Below, piece by piece: positions 17,266 to 26,200 of a DNA stretch of 46,794 nucleotides. Below the pieces are notes generated by a model that was given only the letters and a program-made list of their open reading frames with translations, was not told where the DNA came from and did no database searches. Made by a program: the position numbers and the translations under genes. Within the stretch, counting starts at the first letter, position 1, and each line of letters opens with the position of its first letter. The DNA is taken from positions 1 through 46,794 of the forward strand of contig JAZNPF010000007.1 in assembly GCA_045589495.1 (NCBI GenBank), written 5' to 3'. This DNA comes from SIG455 sp045589495. Its GTDB lineage: Bacteria; Bacillota; Clostridia; UMGS1810.

Positions 17266-17748
17266 TTACTCATTATGCGTATCCACAATTAAATCCGCAT
17301 AAGAGAGCCGTATCACTTTTTCCAAATCATACGGTGACACTTCAACCTGATAACCTATTTTACCGGCACTGAAAAATATACTTTCAAAATTCTTTGCAGT
17401 GCTATGAATTGTTGTTTGGAAAAACTTTTTCATACCTATAGGCGAACATCCGCCGTGGATATATCCGGTAAGAGGTAGAAGTTCTTTTGATTTTATCATT
17501 TCAATAGATTTCTCCCCTACTGCTTTAGCCGCTTTTTTTAAATCAAGTTCTTCTTCAACCGGAATCATAAACACAAAATTACGCCTGCTTTTCCCGACCG
17601 TAACCAAGGTTTTAAAAACCTTTTCAGGATTCTGCCCCAGTACAGATGCTACATCTGTACCGCTTATTACACCGGTAGACAGATAATCGTATCCCTTATA
17701 CTCTATCTTCTTCTGATCAAGAATACGCATTACATTTGTTTTCTCCAC
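17266..17748 (-). CDS. ybaK: Cys-tRNA(Pro)/Cys-tRNA(Cys) deacylase YbaK
   Basis: A 160-residue YbaK/EbsC family protein that removes cysteine wrongly loaded on tRNA-Pro by prolyl-tRNA synthetase. Motifs include the start KTNVMRILDQKKIEY, PEKVFKTLV with the catalytic lysine, and TGYIHGGCSPIGMKK with the family GGxSP(I/V)G-like turn (here GGCSPIG). The frame is open to a TTG at 17763. The GTG at 17748 has a GGAG site eight bases upstream and gives the usual N-terminus, so I chose it. A tRNA-Pro gene lies under 1 kb away. Confidence 0.94.
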   Translation of the reverse strand: MEKTNVMRILDQKKIEYKGYDYLSTGVISGTDVASVLGQNPEKVFKTLVTVGKSRRNFVFMIPVEEELDLKKAAKAVGEKSIEMIKSKELLPLTGYIHGGCSPIGMKKFFQTTIHSTAKNFESIFFSAGKIGYQVEVSPYDLEKVIRLSYADLIVDTHNE

Positions 17749-17855
17749 AGTATCACTCCGCAATATTATAAGATTTCACAAAACGATTTTATTAAATTTT
17801 GAGATTAGACCGAGCAAACCTGACTTTTCATAACCACACAACTTTCTCTTTGCAT

Positions 17856-18479
17856 TTAACCTTGGAAATTAAGATTATTTTGGTCTTTATATCCAATTAT
17901 TTTAGCCGGAATGCCTGCCACAATAGCATTTTCCGGAACATCTTTAACAACAACTGCACCTGCTGCCGCCAAGCTGCCTGAATGCATTGTGATATTTCCA
18001 AGAACTTTTGCGCCACAAGTAACTGCAACATTATCTTCTAAAACCGGAGGACATTCTCCATTTTTATAACCAATAGTTACCTGTTGGTATATTCTGCAAT
18101 TTTCACCTATTTTTTTAGCGGTTATAATAGTGGAAAATCCATGCTGGATATACAATCCACCACCTATATCTTCTGTGTATATGTATAAACTTTCAACAGG
18201 TTTCCATAATATACGTGCAATTGCAAAATGCACCCAAGCCGCAAAAGAACGAGATGGATTTTTCAAACGATGCTGAATAAGATTTCTGAATTCCTTTTTA
18301 TAAGTCATATACCAATTAAGTGACTCAAATAAACCAAATTTTATTTGATCAATTTCATTCCATCTGGCAACATCCTTTTTTATCAATCCATTTTGTTTAG
18401 AGCATAATACACACAAATATACAGGAAGTGTTCTAATGTAGTTTAACCCTGCAAACATTCTTTTGGCAATTCCCGGCAT
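17856..18479 (-). CDS. Serine acetyltransferase-like hexapeptide acyltransferase
   Basis: A 207-residue acyltransferase with a left-handed beta-helix C-terminal half (hexapeptide repeats from about residue 110: IGENCRIYQQVTIG, VLEDNVAVTCGAKVLG, PENAIVAGIPAKIIG). The N-terminal half is helical, as in CysE/EpsC proteins. Place and similarity suggest it acetylates a sugar or carrier-linked intermediate of the exopolysaccharide and is not the cysteine-pathway enzyme, but the sequence does not settle this. The ATG has a GAAAGAGG site. A weak promoter (TTGCTG, 17 bases, TATATT) lies at about 18508-18536. Confidence 0.83.
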   Translation of the reverse strand: MPGIAKRMFAGLNYIRTLPVYLCVLCSKQNGLIKKDVARWNEIDQIKFGLFESLNWYMTYKKEFRNLIQHRLKNPSRSFAAWVHFAIARILWKPVESLYIYTEDIGGGLYIQHGFSTIITAKKIGENCRIYQQVTIGYKNGECPPVLEDNVAVTCGAKVLGNITMHSGSLAAAGAVVVKDVPENAIVAGIPAKIIGYKDQNNLNFQG

Positions 18480-19105
18480 TTCTATTACCTCTTTCTATTC
18501 AAAATATATAATAGTTATAATTATTTTCAGCAACATTCAACATGTTAGTATTACGTAATATTTTAAAAAATTTTTGAACATTCATTCAAAGTAAAGCTAA
18601 GTTTACCAAAATTCCCTCTTGCAAAACTATATTCACAAGATGAAGTACACTATCTTCAGATGACATAACTTTCCTCAATGCCAAATTTAGTTTTGGTCGC
18701 AAATCGCAATAGTACAAATCAAGAATGGGCAAAAAGCACAGTTCAAACTGAACCGTTGTGTTTTAATTAAAGCAGGTTAATTTTAAAACCGTTATCAATA
18801 GTATTACACCCTTGCGCCTGTCCCTTCACTGCCGAAAAATTCACTATACAATCCTGCGTTTGAAACGGGTTCATTTTTTATGTATAAATGGAATGTGTCA
18901 CCCATTTGCTTACACTTGAAAACAAACTCACCTTTCGTTGTTATGATTTAGTTTAATAGTTCATTTTGTTCTTCAGTTTCTACACCTTCACAAATAACTT
19001 TTATGTTTAAACTGTGTGCAAACGCAATGATACAGAGGACAAATCCTTTCCTTTTTGATTATCAGTTCTAAACAGAAATGATTACGGACAGCACGAAAAA
19101 TCTCC
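18480..19105. other. Gene-poor gap between the acyltransferase and EAL genes
   Basis: This 626-base stretch holds no intact gene. The part next to the EAL gene contains a decayed EAL fragment. Two further coding-like stretches on the minus strand lack start codons and similarity I recognise: about 18803-18932 and 18602-18760. The part next to the acyltransferase is very AT-rich, with a palindrome TATTACGTAATA and a weak promoter. It looks like the remains of one or more lost genes at the edge of the exopolysaccharide operon. Confidence 0.6.
18953..19052 (-). pseudogene. Decayed EAL phosphodiesterase fragment
   Basis: Read on the minus strand, this stretch encodes IIAFAHSLNIKVICEGVETE followed by EQNELLN and a stop. 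This is the last strand and helix of an EAL domain with its catalytic-region EGVET motif. The frame is closed by TGA and TAA just upstream, and no start or remaining domain is present. The intact EAL gene next to it has the matching block TAHDLGFKTLCEGIETEEH, but the two differ enough that this is an older paralogue and not a fresh duplicate. It is too short to work. Confidence 0.75.
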
Positions 19106-20473
19106 TTACTGTTTTTCAAATAATGTTTCCAACTTTGTAACAGGCATCGGTCGGTAAAAATAGTATCCTTGAAGCATATCGCAACCGGCATCCACTACTA
19201 TTTTTTTGTGTTCTTCTGTTTCTATTCCTTCACACAGAGTCTTGAATCCTAAGTCATGAGCAGTTCTGATAATATTTTTAAGAATTAAAAAACCTGTGTG
19301 ATTCGTTGCATTTTGTGTTATTGATTTATCAATTTTTACAATGCTTATATCAAAATCTGATAAATCGCCAAAACTTGTATATCCTTTGCCAAAATCATCA
19401 AGAAGAATTAAAACCCCTTTTTCTTTTAATAGAGTTAAATTTTTTATCATTGTGGCTTTTTCATCATCATTCAGACTTTTATCCTCAAGGATTTCAACTG
19501 CAATACACGAATATTTAATACCATATTTTTCTATAATATTTATTATATTTTCCGCCAAGTTATTGTCACAAAGAGTGTACCGTGAAAAATTGATTGTATA
19601 TACATACTTGGTACGACTTTCTTTATCGTTAGAAATCCATTTGCAATTTTTTTCAAAGATGTAATAATCAAACTTCTCGTTTAATCCGACATTATTTACC
19701 GCCGACAGAAAAAAGTGCGGAGTTAAAACTCCCTCCGTCGGAGAATTGAGTCGTGACAGGACCTCAGCTCCCACAATCTTATTTGTTTTTGCATCTAAAA
19801 CAGGCTGATATTCAAGAAAAAATCTGTTGTTGTCAATCTCGTTTTGAATATTGTTCTCAATTTTGATTTTTCTTTCAAACTCTTTCCCGTTTGAACTATC
19901 CCATTGACAGTATAAAACATCTTTATCTTCTGCCATACTGCAAGCCTGTTTTGCTCTTGAAAGAGCAGTTTTGAATAAAACTTCGGTTGAACTGGTCATG
20001 TGGTATCCAAAATTTATACGGACAACATTAACTGCACCATGTTTTATAAAAATCTCATTGATTTCTTCATAGCATTTATCAATACACTGTGTTATTTCAC
20101 CTTCTACCAATTCATTTAAGGCAACAAAATTCTCATTACCATAAAGAGAAATCTCTCCACCGATAATAAGGCAAAAATGGTTAAACAGAATTCTTTTGAT
20201 CTGTTCATAAATTCTGACAGCCTTTGATTCCGGATACAGTCTTTTCATACTGTCAAGGGATATTGAAATGTATACTACGCAACGATTCTTTCTCAAAGCC
20301 CCCGCTTTTTCAAAATCATTTTCTATTTTGCCTATACCGCAAAAACTTTTCTCTGATGATCCTTTTGACGTTTTTACAGATTTCATAGTAAAGTACAGAC
20401 CAATCAGTCCCATTACAAGAAAAAACATTGCAAGGATAGTTATAATCACATAAGGGTATTCAAAAATTTGCAT
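19106..20473 (-). CDS. Membrane c-di-GMP phosphodiesterase: degenerate GGDEF plus EAL
   Basis: A 455-residue protein with one N-terminal membrane helix (residues 8-30), a GGDEF-like domain (about 60-190) and a C-terminal EAL domain (about 205-452). The GGDEF signature reads GNENF (112-116) and no RxxD inhibitory site precedes it, so it should not make c-di-GMP. The EAL domain keeps the key residues: E237 in EVLSR, N295, E327, the DDFGKGYTSF loop with D359-D360, K380, E415 in EGIET, and QGYYFYRP. It should therefore cleave c-di-GMP. It is the last gene of the exopolysaccharide run, 18 bases after a GT2 gene. Confidence 0.92.
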   Translation of the reverse strand: MQIFEYPYVIITILAMFFLVMGLIGLYFTMKSVKTSKGSSEKSFCGIGKIENDFEKAGALRKNRCVVYISISLDSMKRLYPESKAVRIYEQIKRILFNHFCLIIGGEISLYGNENFVALNELVEGEITQCIDKCYEEINEIFIKHGAVNVVRINFGYHMTSSTEVLFKTALSRAKQACSMAEDKDVLYCQWDSSNGKEFERKIKIENNIQNEIDNNRFFLEYQPVLDAKTNKIVGAEVLSRLNSPTEGVLTPHFFLSAVNNVGLNEKFDYYIFEKNCKWISNDKESRTKYVYTINFSRYTLCDNNLAENIINIIEKYGIKYSCIAVEILEDKSLNDDEKATMIKNLTLLKEKGVLILLDDFGKGYTSFGDLSDFDISIVKIDKSITQNATNHTGFLILKNIIRTAHDLGFKTLCEGIETEEHKKIVVDAGCDMLQGYYFYRPMPVTKLETLFEKQ

Positions 20474-20491
20474 TTTGTAAACTCCTGCTAT

Positions 20492-21553
20492 TTATTTTCT
20501 AAAAATAGGAAACTCATTCGTTCCCGATGTCCTTTTAAGGTCTAAATCCAACGCAACCTTCATACATTTTTCAATGTCTTTTTTGGCTGTCTTTTTTCTT
20601 CTGATGATTTCCTTTGCCAAAAAGAAGGGGCTAAACGTAAGCATCGCTTTTAAAACATCCGCCTTTGACACACCACATCTTTTGTATTCGGCTAATATCT
20701 CAAAAAGTGCATAGTTTATACTATTATTGTCAAAGTTTTTTGCGGTTACTCGTTTTAGCCATTTGGCATATTCAAGGAATCTATATATATCAGCATCTTC
20801 CTTAAAATAAATTCCGCTGATATAAAACTTTTGCATTTCTTCATCCATTTCCTGTAAAAGTGATGCATAGTATTTATTCTGAATTTTAAGTACCTCTGTA
20901 TGTTGTCTTTCAATGGTAGTGCTTGTAATTTGCTTATCGTGAAGCCGATATATCAAAAGGCACTCCGGAAGAATCTGTATTTTCAGATTTTCCGCCGCCA
21001 TTCTTGTCCATAATTCAAGGTCCTCTGTACAGGTAAGGATTGTATCATAATTAAACTTCTTCATAACTTCAGCCTTGGCGATAACACCGGGATGAAGTAT
21101 TGGATTTGCCACAAGAAGCATTGCACGTAAAGCATTATTATCACATCGTCCACCGGCACCGCCCGATGCATACACGCCGTTTTTAACAGTCATAAATCTG
21201 CAAGAGGATAATGCTACATCACTATTTTCTTCCATAAATTTATATTGCTTTTCAAATCTGTCGGGAAGGCAGATGTCGTCTGCATCCATTCTTGCTATGT
21301 ATTTGCCCCTGCAAAGAGAAATAGCCTTGTTAAGAGATGTCGGAAGTTTCAAATTAACTTCATTTGTATGCACTTTTATTCTTTCGTCTTTACGGGAAAA
21401 ATCAGCAAGAATTTCACCCGTAGCATCTGTTGAGCAATCATTTATGATAATAAGTTCCCAGTTCTTAAAAGTCTGTTTTATAACACTTTCTATTGCTTCT
21501 TTAAGATATGTTTCCCCATTATATACACTCATAATTATTGATATTTCAGGCAT
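20492..21553 (-). CDS. GT2-family glycosyltransferase
   Basis: A cytoplasmic or membrane-bound GT-A fold transferase of about 353 residues. It opens with PEISIIMSVYNGETYLKEAI, the UDP-sugar strand, and has the metal-binding DADD at about residue 93 (ARMDADDICLPDRF). The acceptor region contains TCTEDLELWTRM, where the ED pair is the usual catalytic-base area. The frame is open to a GTG at 21568 overlapping the preceding stop, and an ATG lies at 21556 and another at 21553. An AAGG site eight bases before the latter decided the start. It adds one sugar of the exopolysaccharide repeat; the sugar is unknown. Confidence 0.9.
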   Translation of the reverse strand: MPEISIIMSVYNGETYLKEAIESVIKQTFKNWELIIINDCSTDATGEILADFSRKDERIKVHTNEVNLKLPTSLNKAISLCRGKYIARMDADDICLPDRFEKQYKFMEENSDVALSSCRFMTVKNGVYASGGAGGRCDNNALRAMLLVANPILHPGVIAKAEVMKKFNYDTILTCTEDLELWTRMAAENLKIQILPECLLIYRLHDKQITSTTIERQHTEVLKIQNKYYASLLQEMDEEMQKFYISGIYFKEDADIYRFLEYAKWLKRVTAKNFDNNSINYALFEILAEYKRCGVSKADVLKAMLTFSPFFLAKEIIRRKKTAKKDIEKCMKVALDLDLKRTSGTNEFPIFRK

Positions 21554-21564
21554 CATATAAACCT

Positions 21565-22584
21565 TCACCCTTTCTTCAGGAATTTCTTGATATTTTTACA
21601 CAGATTAAGGAAGTAAAATGCTGTTGTATAACATTTCTTCTTCATAAGTAATATAGACACCCGACTTTTTAGTGAGATGTTTTCAAATTCTGCACATGCA
21701 ATTTTTTCTGCATGTAAAGAGTTTGTGATATTCTCCTTAATCGATTTAATACTTTTAAAGTGATTGCCTTCTGCCGCTGATGCTAATATTGTAAAACACA
21801 TAAAACAAGAATAACGGCAAAGTTGCTCTTCAAAATCAATCACTTTTTCTATATTCTTTTTGCATATTTCATTTATAACATCTTCAATAAGATAAATTTG
21901 CTTTGTGTTGAACTCTTTAGATATTGAATCCTCTCTAACAGTGTATAAATACGCTGTTTTTTTACTTAAATATACACTTTTTGCATTAAGGTAACATGGA
22001 ACTGTGCAACATAAATCTTCACCCAGTGATATTTTTTCGCTAACGCCCAATTGAAGAGGTGTCAAAAGTTCTCTTTTTACTGCCTTGCCTGACAAATAAT
22101 ATGAAATATGATTCATATTTTTGTCCATGAGTAATCTTGGATAAACGTGTTTTTCAATGTCTTTTTCATCATAAAATCCTTCATCAAGACAATCATTTGT
22201 GATATTTACCGTCTGACCGTTTTTCACCCATCTGTATGAGAAAGATACAATTTCACATTCTGTATCACTTATTATCTTATATGCACATTCCAAAGTATCC
22301 TTTTCAATAAGGTCGTCTGAATCAAGGTTGAACACATATTCACCCCTAGCAACCTTTATTCCGGCTCTTCTTGCACTTGCAAGTCCGCCGTTTGTTTTAT
22401 GAATTACTTTTATACGGGCATCCTTCTCTTTGTAATCATCGCAAATTTCAGGACAGGCATCAGGAGAACCATCATCAACCAAAATAAGTTCAAAATCAGT
22501 AAAGGTCTGATTTAAAACACTCTCTATACAATCGGATAAATATTTTTCAACCTTATACACAGGTACTATTACAGAAAAAAACAT
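21565..22584 (-). CDS. GT2-family glycosyltransferase
   Basis: A GT-A fold transferase of 339 residues beginning FFSVIVPVYKVEKYLSDCI, with DDGSPDACPEICDDY and the metal-binding LDSDD at about 92-96. The acceptor half has EDLCCTVPCYLNAKSVYL. The C-terminal part is helical and ends in a basic stretch. The ATG at 22584 has an AGGTG site, whereas the GTG nine bases upstream overlaps that site. It is packed between two other GT2 genes with gaps of ten bases or fewer, so it belongs to the exopolysaccharide assembly line. Confidence 0.9.
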   Translation of the reverse strand: MFFSVIVPVYKVEKYLSDCIESVLNQTFTDFELILVDDGSPDACPEICDDYKEKDARIKVIHKTNGGLASARRAGIKVARGEYVFNLDSDDLIEKDTLECAYKIISDTECEIVSFSYRWVKNGQTVNITNDCLDEGFYDEKDIEKHVYPRLLMDKNMNHISYYLSGKAVKRELLTPLQLGVSEKISLGEDLCCTVPCYLNAKSVYLSKKTAYLYTVREDSISKEFNTKQIYLIEDVINEICKKNIEKVIDFEEQLCRYSCFMCFTILASAAEGNHFKSIKSIKENITNSLHAEKIACAEFENISLKSRVSILLMKKKCYTTAFYFLNLCKNIKKFLKKG

Positions 22585-22593
22585 ATTTTTCAC

Positions 22594-23652
22594 CTATTTA
22601 CTTCTTAATCCTACAAGTAATTTTAACAGAAAGTACAATCTGTACTTCATACCATACGCAAACACCCTTTGCTTAAGCGGCAATGTTCCTATGGGATAGG
22701 TTTTAAGTGCACTTACAGTTAAACTATGCGAGCACACCGACTTCAATCTTTTCTTTAAATCGGTATATTTAATACTGTTATCTGTGGCATTCATTATTTC
22801 CTGAGAGCACAACACTCTGCACATTGCCTGCCAGAATCTGTATATATAAATCTGATATTCTTCAGGTTTAATATCTTTTTTTAATCTTTTTTCAACCTCA
22901 CCTACAAAAACAAGACTTTTTTCAAATCTGTCTTTTTTATATGATTTTGAAATTGAATCCTCGTTTCTGCAGTAGTTATAAAATGCTTCGCATATACCCG
23001 TCGCCTTCTCTATGCAAGATATGAAATCTATCATAAAAAGTGCATCTTCTGAAAGTTTCTCCCGTTCCGATTCAAAAACAATGTTATTTTTCTTTATTAT
23101 TTCGTGCCTGAACAGGTTTTTCCATATACTCATCCCATATTTGCTGTCATCAGCATCTTCAGGCAAAGCACCGATAATGCCCATTCTCAGTTTTTTAAGT
23201 TCTTCTTCGTTTTCAAAATGTGTATCCTTATCAAAATATGTTTTTCGGATACACTCACCTGCTTCACTGAACATATTTCCATCTACAAACAAGACACCGG
23301 ACATTACAAGATCTGAATTATATTTTACCGCTATCTCATAAAGAGTTTTAAACATATCCGCATCTACAAAATCGTCAGAATCTGCAAATCCGATATATTC
23401 GCCCGTTGCAATTTCAAGTGCAGCATTTCTTGCCTTGCCGGCACCTTCGTTCGACTTGTGAATAACCTTTATACGAGAATCTGCCATCGCCATTTTATTA
23501 CATATTTCAAATGATGAATCAGATGATGAATCATCCACAAGAATTATCTCAATTTCTTTAAGAGTTTGATTCTTTAAAGAGTTTATACATCTTTCAAGAT
23601 ATTTCTCCACATTATACACAGGAACGATAATGCTCACTTTCGGCTGCAGCAC
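22594..23652 (-). CDS. GT2-family glycosyltransferase
   Basis: A 352-residue GT-A transferase with KVSIIVPVYNVEKYLERCI at the start, DDSSSDSSFEICNKM, and metal-binding ADSDD at about 92-96. It is a clear paralogue of the downstream GT2 gene. It begins with GTG; a GAGGTG site five bases upstream supports this, and no ATG is nearby. It lies four bases after a GT4 gene. Role: adds one sugar to the lipid-linked repeat unit, by position in the operon. Confidence 0.9.
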   Translation of the reverse strand: MLQPKVSIIVPVYNVEKYLERCINSLKNQTLKEIEIILVDDSSSDSSFEICNKMAMADSRIKVIHKSNEGAGKARNAALEIATGEYIGFADSDDFVDADMFKTLYEIAVKYNSDLVMSGVLFVDGNMFSEAGECIRKTYFDKDTHFENEEELKKLRMGIIGALPEDADDSKYGMSIWKNLFRHEIIKKNNIVFESEREKLSEDALFMIDFISCIEKATGICEAFYNYCRNEDSISKSYKKDRFEKSLVFVGEVEKRLKKDIKPEEYQIYIYRFWQAMCRVLCSQEIMNATDNSIKYTDLKKRLKSVCSHSLTVSALKTYPIGTLPLKQRVFAYGMKYRLYFLLKLLVGLRSK

Positions 23653-23656
23653 GTTC

Positions 23657-24865
23657 TCACCTCACAACTAATTTTTCATATTCTTTAATTAAAATATCAG
23701 CGTATGTTTCAACACTTAAAATGTTGTCTTTTTCTTTTTTACAATTCTCTTTGAGGTTGTTGAAGTAATCCTCATTTTCAATTGTTTCTTTCAATTTAAT
23801 TGCAATTCCTTCAGGTGTTGCTTCGTTTACAAGTGTACCGGTAATGCCGTCTTTTACAAGTTCAGCCATCCCACCGCTATTCATTGTAACAACGGGTACA
23901 CCCATACAATGTGCTTCAAGAATGGAAAGCGGGCAGTTTTCGTAACATACTGATGGTAGCAGAAGAACTTTTGCATTTCCCATAAGTTCAGTAAGTTTGT
24001 CGCCAGTAAGGAATCCCGCAAGTTTAATATTTTCTATATCTTTCAGCAATTCCTCATCAGGCCCGCTTCCCGCTACTACAAAAGTATATTCGGGAAGAAG
24101 TTTTGCCGCACCTGCAATATTTTCAATACCTTTTTCTTTAGAAAGTCTTCCTACATACACAATATAGGAATCTTCCGTCCGGTCATTATTTGTAAACTTT
24201 TCTTTATTTATGAAATTATGTATCGTCTTGGTTTTACCTTTATAATATTCTTTTGCCAACAAAAGTTTATTTTCAAGGAAACTACTCGGACAAACAAACA
24301 AATCTACTTTTTTGTAGGTTTTAAGCAGAGAATAAAATTTTGCCTCTATAACACCTATAATACTCTTAACAATGGAGCCGTGAATACACTTATTCTTAAT
24401 GCAGTTAATATGTGAACCTTTAACACATTTTTCACAAGGAACATTTTGGTCAAAGTTATAAAGAAGATGATTCGGACAAATCATCTGATAATCATGCACG
24501 GTCTGAACAAGCGGGATTCCTTTCTTCTTTATTCCGTAAATTATGGATGGAGTAAGTTGAAAGTTTATATTGTTAATATGAACTATATCCGGCTTAAAAT
24601 CGTCAATTACCTGCATGATTTTCTTCTTAGCCTCAAAAGAATAAATTATCTTAAAAGGATACAAAAATCTGGCTAATCCTTTTGAGTGAAAATCCATATT
24701 CTGCGTGTACAGCATCACTGAGTTCCCTACTGTATTATTTTCATCATACATTCCAAAATACTCAACTTCGTGACCAATCTTTTTAAGATACTGGCCAAGA
24801 TAAAGCATATAACTTTCGCTTCCTCCGCGAGGATAAAGAAATTTATTTACCATCAAAATTTTCAT
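23657..24865 (-). CDS. GT4-family glycosyltransferase with cysteine cluster
   Basis: A 402-residue GT-B fold enzyme. The N-terminal half has the YPRGGSESYMLYLG loop and HINNINFQLTPSI. The C-terminal half has the nucleotide-sugar site VYVGRLSKEKGIENI and the family EX7E-like block CPLSILEAHCMGVPVV. A cysteine-rich insert (CPNHLL, then CEKC, then CIKNKCIHG) near residue 135 may bind a metal; similar inserts occur in related GT4 proteins. Its ATG overlaps the stop of the ligase-like gene (ATGA), showing coupling. Confidence 0.92.
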   Translation of the reverse strand: MKILMVNKFLYPRGGSESYMLYLGQYLKKIGHEVEYFGMYDENNTVGNSVMLYTQNMDFHSKGLARFLYPFKIIYSFEAKKKIMQVIDDFKPDIVHINNINFQLTPSIIYGIKKKGIPLVQTVHDYQMICPNHLLYNFDQNVPCEKCVKGSHINCIKNKCIHGSIVKSIIGVIEAKFYSLLKTYKKVDLFVCPSSFLENKLLLAKEYYKGKTKTIHNFINKEKFTNNDRTEDSYIVYVGRLSKEKGIENIAGAAKLLPEYTFVVAGSGPDEELLKDIENIKLAGFLTGDKLTELMGNAKVLLLPSVCYENCPLSILEAHCMGVPVVTMNSGGMAELVKDGITGTLVNEATPEGIAIKLKETIENEDYFNNLKENCKKEKDNILSVETYADILIKEYEKLVVR

Positions 24866-26166
24866 AAAAGTGCTTCACTTTCCTCTTCTGTATTAGCCTT
24901 AGAAATATAACCAAACATTTTAAATTCAGTACGGCGTACATTTTCTTCAAAGTTATTTCCCATCATCAGCATTGCAAGAACTCCGGTTAAAAGCGGATAG
25001 TTCATAGTATTATCAGTTGTAGATACAATTATAAGATAAAGGGTAAGAATGAATGTAATGATGGCGTTTTCTACATTTCCTTTTCTTCCAAAATACAATA
25101 CTCTGACCAAAGTCATGGATACAAGCCATATAATATAACCCCAAAAACCCAAATCAATGAAATGCTGAAGAAAATCATTATGAACAGATGCAACACCAAC
25201 ACTCATAAATGTATTTAACTGATAGGTTAAAAAGCCAATTCCGTTACCTAAAAACCCAGGGTTGAATTCGTAAAAATCATCTACCGCATTATAAATTTCA
25301 ACACGTCCGCTTGTGTTTATTCCTGCCTTTTCAAGAAGTTCAAAAGCATCCATCTTTATAAGTGCAATATATCCTATAAGCAGGATAATCACAACAAATG
25401 TAAAGAATATAACAAGTCTGCTCGCTGTTTTTTCGTTATACCGTGCAATAAATTTTAATATATAGCCAAATACAAGTGCTATTGCAATTGCGATTATCGC
25501 AATTCTCTTAAATGCAGATAAAAAACAGAAAAGATTCAAAAAAAGCAAAATAAAATATATTATGTTTTTCTTGGGACTATAAAACATATAAATTAAATAT
25601 GCTCCAAGACAAAATGCAAGTTCGTGGATTTCCGCCTGAACAATAATATCCCCCGTTACCCCCGCAAATGTGGTTACAAGAGTTATAAATTCAGAGATAT
25701 AATTTCCAAGTCCATTTTGTGCAATAACAGTAACTATCATTAGAATATTTGCAATTAAAATGGCTACAAGATTATACCATACACCTCGTTTTCCGAAAAT
25801 ATAAAGTAATGCACCTGAACCCAAAGCAAAGGACAGCATATTCGCATATATAAAGGAACTTGAAAGTCCTCTTGAAATAACACCGACATCTACCGTTTCC
25901 ATAAACCATATAAACAGAGATACTATTGTAGTGACTAAGAGCGGAATACTGTAAATACAAGCATCTTTAAAAGCCGTAAATCCTCTTGGAATATTAGGCT
26001 TGTATAAAAACAAAATAGTTGCAGAGCCAAAGAGAACAAGGGCAAATGCATGGCGGTATGTAACATGCAGACCTACATCAATGTATTCATTGAGAAAATA
26101 ATACATCATTACTGTTACAACCACAAAATAAAAGTCTTTTCCTTTTTCAAGAATTTTATTTTCCAC
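24862..26166 (-). CDS. O-antigen ligase/polymerase-like membrane protein (Wzy type)
   Basis: A 434-residue protein with about eleven to twelve membrane helices and one larger outer loop, the shape of Wzy polymerases and O-antigen ligases. The conserved loop carries SGRVEIYNAVDDFYEFNPGF-type sequence with the family GR..iw and H-N-D block (VASVHNDFLQHFIDLGFWG). In a Gram-positive cell with a Wzx-like flippase in the operon, polymerisation of repeat units is the likely role. The start is GTG at 26166 with an AGGAGGG site nine bases before it. Confidence 0.9.
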   Translation of the reverse strand: MENKILEKGKDFYFVVVTVMMYYFLNEYIDVGLHVTYRHAFALVLFGSATILFLYKPNIPRGFTAFKDACIYSIPLLVTTIVSLFIWFMETVDVGVISRGLSSSFIYANMLSFALGSGALLYIFGKRGVWYNLVAILIANILMIVTVIAQNGLGNYISEFITLVTTFAGVTGDIIVQAEIHELAFCLGAYLIYMFYSPKKNIIYFILLFLNLFCFLSAFKRIAIIAIAIALVFGYILKFIARYNEKTASRLVIFFTFVVIILLIGYIALIKMDAFELLEKAGINTSGRVEIYNAVDDFYEFNPGFLGNGIGFLTYQLNTFMSVGVASVHNDFLQHFIDLGFWGYIIWLVSMTLVRVLYFGRKGNVENAIITFILTLYLIIVSTTDNTMNYPLLTGVLAMLMMGNNFEENVRRTEFKMFGYISKANTEEESEALL

Positions 26167-26200
26167 GCTTTCTTGCCCTCCTTTCTTTTATAGCAGACTC

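Noticed and set aside
18480..19105. Insertion sequence or prophage remnant in the 626-base gap
   Set aside because: No transposase motif, terminal inverted repeats or target duplication; the only recognisable relic is an EAL fragment.
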